Origin: Telopea speciosissima
Lineage: Eukaryota; Streptophyta; Magnoliopsida; Proteales; Proteaceae
Assembly: GCF_018873765.1 (NCBI RefSeq)
Contig: NC_057916.1
Span: 29,735,501-29,799,500, forward strand
Length of the DNA stretch: 64,000 nucleotides
Reading direction: 5' to 3'
A program made the translations under genes and the position numbers. Shown here piece by piece: positions 58,385 to 64,000 of the stretch (position 1 is its first letter; each line of letters opens with the position of its first letter). Under the pieces are notes generated by a model that saw only the letters and a program-made list of their open reading frames with translations, was not told the origin of the DNA and searched no databases.

Positions 58385-59560
58385 TAGCTCTAGAATAGGA
58401 GGCAGTCCTACTAGAGGCCAGGTGAGCAATGGTTCTGAATTAGTCAGCCGATTGGGGCAAAGTGGGCTGATTTGACTCAAAACTAGGGTTAGGTTAAGGG
58501 GAATGAGTGAATGTGATATATGAAAATGATAGGCAGGTCTTGAGGAAGCTAATGGTATAGGTTTTAAATAGGTTTAAACAAAAATTTAAAATTCTGAAAT
58601 TCTAGGGTTAGGGTTTCGGGTTTCGAGTTTTGGGTTTTAGAATTTAGGTCAAATTCAGGGTTTTGAGTGGGATCTATAAGGGCTGGGGCTGAGGTCGAGT
58701 TTTCTAAATAGTGAGGGGAAGGCTCGACTGAAGTTTGAAGGGGAATGGATGGCTGGAAGTATGGTTTCTGAATTTTAGGGTTTTACGGAGACAATGTCAA
58801 TTAGGGTTTAGGGTGCTAGGATGGGTCAGCAGACTAGGTCGAGTATAGGTAGTGGTATGAGGGGGCTGTGATCTGAATTTGATTGAATTCTGGTAATGGA
58901 TTAAGGTTTAATGTAACTTAGATGATCTAGGGTTTAAGGGAATCGATGAGATAATGGAGGCTAGGGCTGGAGGATGAGAAGAAGGGAATGACTGAAATTA
59001 ATTAAATAACTTACTTGTTGAAGGAATTCTTCAATGGAGGCAGCAGCTATGTGATAGAAGGATAAAACCACCTTCCAGAGTTCTAGCTGAAGAAGATCCT
59101 CCCAGCCGTCACGGTGTAAGGAGTCAACCGGATTCCACCAGTCCCTTTCCACCTTGATAGAACCACAAGGATGCAAACTCACAAGGAGCAACACTCAACA
59201 GAGCAGGGCAGCAGCAATGGCAGCAAATAAACGCTTTTCATTAATCAAATTCGTGTTCAATGTTTGCCCCCCTTACAACCTTATATAAAAGACTCAAAAA
59301 TAGACTCCTATTCTAAAAAGGAAAGGCCTAACTCAATCTTTGACCTATTAGGTAACTTAAACTGTCTAGGAAACTAAAATACTAAAGGAAATAGACTCAA
59401 AACATGCCTGGACTTATAGTGTTCTAATCTAGCCCAACTTACATCACATGACTACTTAAATTGTCACATGACCACTTAACCAAGTCACATGATCACTTAA
59501 ATTGAACCAATTGGATGCAACCAATTTGAACCGGTTCAATTAAAAAACATAAAAATAAAC
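58385..59560. repeat. Dispersed repeat of about 1.2 kb, copy 2 (probable solo LTR)
   Basis: Partner of 46350-47560 with the same order of blocks, including the identical CTCCCAGCCGTCACGGTGTA (near 59098). Divergence between the copies is high (roughly a third of positions by eye), so they are old or belong to different subfamilies. Confidence 0.55.
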
Positions 59561-60079
59561 TAAGTATTGGGTGTGCAACCTATATACCCCTAGTTTAGGC
59601 TCATTAAAGTGGCCTATTACATTGAAAACCCTTGGGAACAAAGGCCCAACATATATATATATCCCAACCCTAGACTTATTTCTAAAGAAATAAGCCCATT
59701 TTGATGATGAATCTGCATCACTTTCAACCTGAAACCTTGTACAAAGGTCTTTCTTTGAGCGATCTGTCCTGTGCAATCTGGTTCCAGAAGACTGACTGTA
59801 GCGTGTGCATCAAACTTAAGTTCATACCTGCAACTGAAATCTCCACCAGATTTGTTTCCAGAAACTGACACTTCAGATTTTTCAAAATTTCTGGATTATT
59901 GTTATGTGGATCCCAGAGCTATGAGGGTTAGGATTATAATCCTATAATTTCAGTTTGAATAGCTTGATTTTGGGAGATTTATTTTACCTGAAACAAGCTT
60001 GTGTTACCGCTGGTTTTCTCCTCTCCTACCGTAAGGTAGAAGATGGTTTGGTGAACTGTTTTAGACATCACCATAACTA
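59561..60079. other. Unclassified intron sequence
   Basis: About 520 bp with a short TA repeat at 59650-59661. No coding or element signature seen. Confidence 0.4.
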
Positions 60080-60898
60080 CCCTTTTCCTATATTTTCAAA
60101 GGGATCGAGACGAGACTTGATACGAGTTCTAAAAGTGCAATATCTCAGTTAAGATCTCAGGTATGTCAAGATCTCGGGTCGACCCCCATGTTATCCTTTA
60201 AAAGTATCGTAACTCGACAAAACTCGAGATATCTCGATCGAGTTCAGTCTAGAACCTCTTTTCTTCCCCTTTGAAGGTTGTGAGCTCATTTTACCTCCGG
60301 ATTTCAACGTACAACCTGCCGGAGAGTTGATTCAGCTACACAATTGAAGGATTCATCTCAAATTTGAAGCATTTTTCAAAGGGGACTTGGCATATGCTGA
60401 TAACAACTCTTATATGATTGCTATGGAAAACTATGTCCAACAGTACAACAACACTATGACATGGGAAGACTATGTGGCACTAGTGGGGACTGAATGCATG
60501 ATTCAATCAAATTTTATGTGATGATAGTTGTAACATTGTTAGACAATTTGATGTATCACTTTAACATTTCAAATCTTATTTAAGTTGTTTTACATTAATT
60601 GAATGTTTTGGTTGCTTTCTATTACTAAATTATGTGTAGAGTAGGGTATTTTAGTACGTCGTTGCCTACCAAGCTAGGGTCCAAAGTGATACTCTTATTT
60701 GGACTTTGCTTTTGCAAAATCTGATAGTGCCATTGTGTTTACATGGCCTAAACTAGGCTGAGTAGCAAGTTTTAAACCCAAACTAGGTTTAAAACCCACC
60801 GAAACAAGGTTTCGAGTTGGGAAAAAAAATGCACCAGCTCGACCGAGATCTCGAGATATCTCGAGACAACTTGGTTTTTCCCAGGGTCGAGTTCCGAG
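60080..60898. mobile_element. Non-autonomous hAT-like element, relative of 10312-11101
   Basis: Subterminal zones are packed with palindromic CTCGAGATATCTCGA-like motifs (60210-60245 and 60838-60870). The interior shares order and motifs with the element in reductase intron 6: CTTATTTAAGTTGTT, AAACTAGGCTG or AAAATAGGCTG, CACCGAAAC, and the TCTCGAGACAACTTGG or TCGCCGAGACAACTCAA end. Borders are approximate and no target duplication was seen. The next hAT copy starts at its right edge. Confidence 0.6.
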
Positions 60899-61184
60899 CA
60901 AGGATTTAAGTTTCGGTATCGGGTATCGTATCGGTCAGGCGATTTTAAGAGACGTATCGTATCGTATCGGAGATACGTATCGATCGGTGCAGAAACGCAT
61001 GAAAATGATCAAAATACACATGAAAATACACTTTTGGACACAAAAAACAATATAAACAAGCAATTTGTGTCATATATCATGCATATATACTAAGAATTGT
61101 GAATAATCAATAACCAGACAAGTGCAGCACTTTGAAATTGTTATAAAAGATTAAATGATGAAATTCTTTACATATAGAGTCACT

Positions 61185-61784
61185 CTATTGCCATGAAGAA
61201 TGTCGGGGTGGATCAAAGTCATGTCTGAAAGGGTCTTTAACAATAGGAGCGACTAGGATGATGTTGTGTACTGTCCGAATATAAGCACAATACTGAGCCC
61301 AGTCAAAATACTGATGGTAGTGACTCTCCCACTCATAGTAGAATCGTGTGTACTGCTCTGGAGTGGCTAATGTCACGACAACACTAGGTTGTGCTTGTGC
61401 TTGATTCTCTCCGTATCCATAACTTCCATACCCTACAGAAGCCCCATGTCCATAGCCTGAAGAAGAACCTGATGCATAATGTCCATGGCCTGATGAAGCA
61501 CCAGCATAATCAGAACTAATGCTAAGTAACTCCATGCCACTCATAAGAACATCACTATCATATGGATTGTGGGAGCGCTTGGCAGACTTGCCCTTATGCG
61601 GCTTCCGCGAGTAAGTCTTATGGCCAGCAGGCTCAGCACCATGATCCATATCTTGGGTAGTATGTGTGTATCCTGCTTCACATGTGAACTGAACCCCAGC
61701 ACGATGTTGTGAAGCCTCATGGCTACCACCACTACCTCCAGCACCATGGCCACCACCACCACCACCACCACCACCACCACCACC

Positions 61785-61845
<61 letters not shown>

Positions 61846-64000
61846 GTAGCAGCAGCAGCAACAACAACAGAACCACCACCACCATCACCATCGTCGTCTT
61901 CATCCTCATCATCAACATGTTGTTGATTTCCTCCATACGGATGACTTGACCTCGTCCTCCTGACTAAACCTTCTTCAGAGCTACTTTCATTTTCTTCAAC
62001 ATTAGGACAAGGATCTTGTGATGGTGGCTGTGTTGCATCCTCATCCATCTATTGAATGATGCTCTCTATCACTGGATCAGGTTTGGTTGTCTGGCGATCC
62101 TCACTTAATTGATCCATCACCAATACCTTATCGGTATCTTCTATCCATGCTCTAACTGGATCTTCATCGTCAAGTAGGTGGTTGATGTCGATTGGGTTGA
62201 CATCTACATCATCTCCTTCTCTTTCCAGCTCTAAATATTTAAGCTTCAGCTTCATGTTGTAATGGACATACACTAGCTTCTCCAACTTTGAATAACTGAG
62301 ACGATTCCGGGGTTTGGTGTGTATCAACCCGAATGTACTCCAGTTACGTTCGTAGCCACTAGAGGATGCCGTCAGGGATAATACTCGAATTGCAATTCGG
62401 GTTAAGTGTGGAGCACTAGTACCCCCATAATTGAGCCACCAATCAGCTGCACAATAATAAATGAAATATTAAAAGACAAAACCTTAAAATAAATTTTAAA
62501 TGATATAATAAATTAGGTAAACCTAACTTACCTGGGCGTTGTGTGCTCCTAGCATGGATAGCCATTCTATCAGCAAAACCACGAGTGGCCTCCCGAAAAT
62601 ACTTAGCCTAGAGAGGTATTAAAAAAATATATATAGTAGTTCCACTTCCACCAATCACTCTATTCTTGGTTTCAATCATTTATACAACTAATTTAGTTCT
62701 AACCTCATCCATGGCAAGTGTGGCCTTCGCTACATCCGGCTCCATTCATTCACAACATTCCTTAGGGCACGCAATAGATCCGGTCTACACCCTATATCAT
62801 TGGAGTATTGGATATCCGGATTCAAATAATATCTCGCACATGGTTTGTAATGGATGGTTAGAAACCTAGAAATTCTAATAATAAATAAATAAATAGTAAC
62901 TTACTAACTACTAAGTGTTTAAAATGAAACCAAAGTCATATACTTATAAGATTACCTGCCCAATGAACATCTTGAACCAACATATTTTCCCATCGATCGG
63001 ATATAATCTTCAAATACTTCTTGTTTGATGTTGGATTATTCTCATGTATTTTTCTCTTCACACATCCCATGGCATCTACCATCTTACCCATGGTCTGCTC
63101 TTTATCCCCATCAACCTCTCGAAGCAGACAAAAGAGTGGCATCAAAACATTATAAAGTCGGCCCATTTCAGCCCAAAAATTTGAGGAGGTAACAAGATCT
63201 TGAACAAATCTCCCAATTTCAGACCTTGCATAATTGCTAGTCAACCACTCAGTAGAGGTGAACATCTGTAGCAGCCCATGCTTTCGGGAAATGAGGCTAT
63301 CAATTGCAATGTAATTTGTTGCAAATCTTGTTGTTGCAGGCCTCACTAAATCCCCTTGTGTATAACTCCTCATCAATGCCAAAACCCAACTATGGTTGTA
63401 AATAAAGTTGGTGATTTTCCTTGCATTACCAACCAACTTTTGGACCTTGGGCAATTCTCCTATGTCCTTAAACATCAAATCTATGCAATGAGCTGCACAT
63501 GGTGTCCAAAATAAATGTTGCCTCTTTAACATAAGCAACTGACCAGCTTTCTTGAAATTTGCTGCATTGTCAGTTACTACTTGGACAACATTTTCTTCTC
63601 CTATGTCCTCCACAACTTCATCCAATAACTTGTACAAGTAGTTGGCATCTTTGATTTCACTAGATGCATTGACCGACTTGTGGAAGATCGTCCTTCCATC
63701 ACAGTAGATAAGAAAATTGATGATGGATAATCTTGTTGGTCCACTCCATCCATCACACATGATGGCCACTCCATATAGTGGCCACTTCTCCTTGAACCTC
63801 TCTACATACTCATGCACCTCTTGGACAATATCATCCAAGTAAGGCCCAGCAATCTCATGAGGTGTGGGTGGCTTAACATTTTTTCCACACCGCTGAATCT
63901 CCTTTACTATGGCCTTGAAGTGGGGATCTTTGGCCTTATGTGGTGGAATCATAGAACTGTGGAACCATCTGGAGATTGCTCTGCCTATCCTTTTACTAAG
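61185..64000 (-). pseudogene. hAT-family transposase (DUF659 type), degenerate, N-terminus beyond window
   Basis: Exon A (64000-62956, open at the window edge) encodes a DUF659-type RNase-H-like core: YGVAIMCDGWSGPTRLSIIN, VTDNAANFKKAG and LFWTPCAAHCIDLMFKDIG. Exon B (about 62865-62708; RYYLNPDIQYSNDIGCRPD) has no clean acceptor phase and a 1-nt frameshift near 62750. Exon C is 62607-62532. Exon D starts at 62446 and carries the hAT dimerisation motif SSSGYERNWSTF. In exon D an in-frame TAG (62051-62049) is followed at once by ATG and 287 more open residues in the same frame: an acidic segment, a run of about 18 Asp, a Gly run, a Gly/Tyr/Ser-rich stretch and a tail ending at 61185. An active element would cut and paste DNA carrying its tips; this copy looks inactive. 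Confidence 0.85.
61735..61930. repeat. Trinucleotide repeat tract (CCA/TCA) in the transposase tail
   Basis: Runs of CCACCA-type triplets (about 61750-61790), TCATCA-type triplets (about 61790-61845) and mixed CAACAA/CACCAC triplets. Read on the minus strand they encode Gly, Asp and mixed Ala/Val/Gly runs. Probably expanded by slippage and likely to vary in length between individuals. Confidence 0.9.

Larger units (their letters stand above)
60899..64000 (-). mobile_element. hAT transposon with transposase gene, extends past the right edge
   Basis: The left tip reads CAAGGATTTAAGTTTCGGTA, followed by subterminal GTATCGTATCG repeats up to about 60985. The tip and repeats match the inverted right end of the non-autonomous element 21604-22429. 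A multi-exon transposase gene occupies 61185 to the window end on the minus strand. The other tip and the 8-bp duplication lie outside the window. Confidence 0.8.

Noticed and set aside
59470..59500. CACTTAACC as a U12 branch site followed by an AC acceptor
   Set aside because: The following sequence does not encode the expected SMC1 hinge continuation, and it lies at the end of an LTR-like repeat.
61719..61949. Plus- and minus-strand frames of Thr/Ile or Met/Val runs
   Set aside because: Shadows of the CCA/TCA trinucleotide tract in the transposase tail.
61185..62048. A separate acidic Gly-rich nuclear protein gene
   Set aside because: It is in the same frame and directly continues the transposase exon after one TAG, so it is better explained as the transposase tail.

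Overview
The window is nuclear DNA of a flowering plant. It has intron-rich genes with GT-AG junctions, plant transposon families (Copia, Gypsy, L1 and RTE LINEs, Au SINE, hAT, Mutator-type elements) and inserted plastid DNA. The species cannot be told from the sequence alone. Gene density is very low and most of the 64 kb is transposon-derived.

Three protein genes and one tRNA gene look functional. (1) A TOM1-like VHS/GAT ubiquitin-binding sorting protein, plus strand, 3 exons, 2198-4264. (2) tRNA-Lys(CTT) at 4736-4808. (3) A plastid-targeted-looking aldo/keto reductase, minus strand, 8 exons over 16 kb (24447 down to 8307). The exons join to an uninterrupted 403-residue frame with the catalytic tetrad intact, although its fourth intron carries a 5.3-kb Copia element. 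(4) The first seven coding exons (603 residues) of cohesin subunit SMC1, plus strand, 35561-57373. The seventh exon ends at what looks like a U12-type AT-AC 5' splice site, and the rest of the gene lies beyond the window.

Region by region: 1-4.8 kb holds two small DNA transposons, the TOM1-like gene (with a plastid rps12-intron fragment in intron 2) and the tRNA. 4.9-8.3 kb is retroelement debris, including a GC-rich minisatellite, a SINE and a Copia remnant. 8.3-24.4 kb is the reductase gene with hAT and Copia insertions in its introns. 24.7-29 kb is a run of inverted-repeat DNA elements: a Pack-MULE-like element carrying a BAG/IQ gene fragment, a long-TIR Mutator-type element with 9-bp target duplications, and several foldback elements. 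29-30.4 kb is chimeric plastid DNA (ycf3 joined to trnG-UCC). 30.6-35 kb is LINE, LTR and hAT debris. 35-57.4 kb is SMC1, whose 10-kb second intron is filled with an RTE LINE (itself hit by a MITE), Gypsy, L1 and LTR-like repeats. 58-64 kb is an LTR-like repeat followed by a degenerate hAT transposase gene running off the right edge.

The genes do not form a functional cluster. The main story is transposon biology: several elements keep perfect or near-perfect target-site duplications that assign them to superfamilies, and non-autonomous hAT elements in the reductase introns share end sequences with the coding hAT copy 38 kb away. All coordinates, splice junctions and comparisons were read by eye, without alignment software or database searches.
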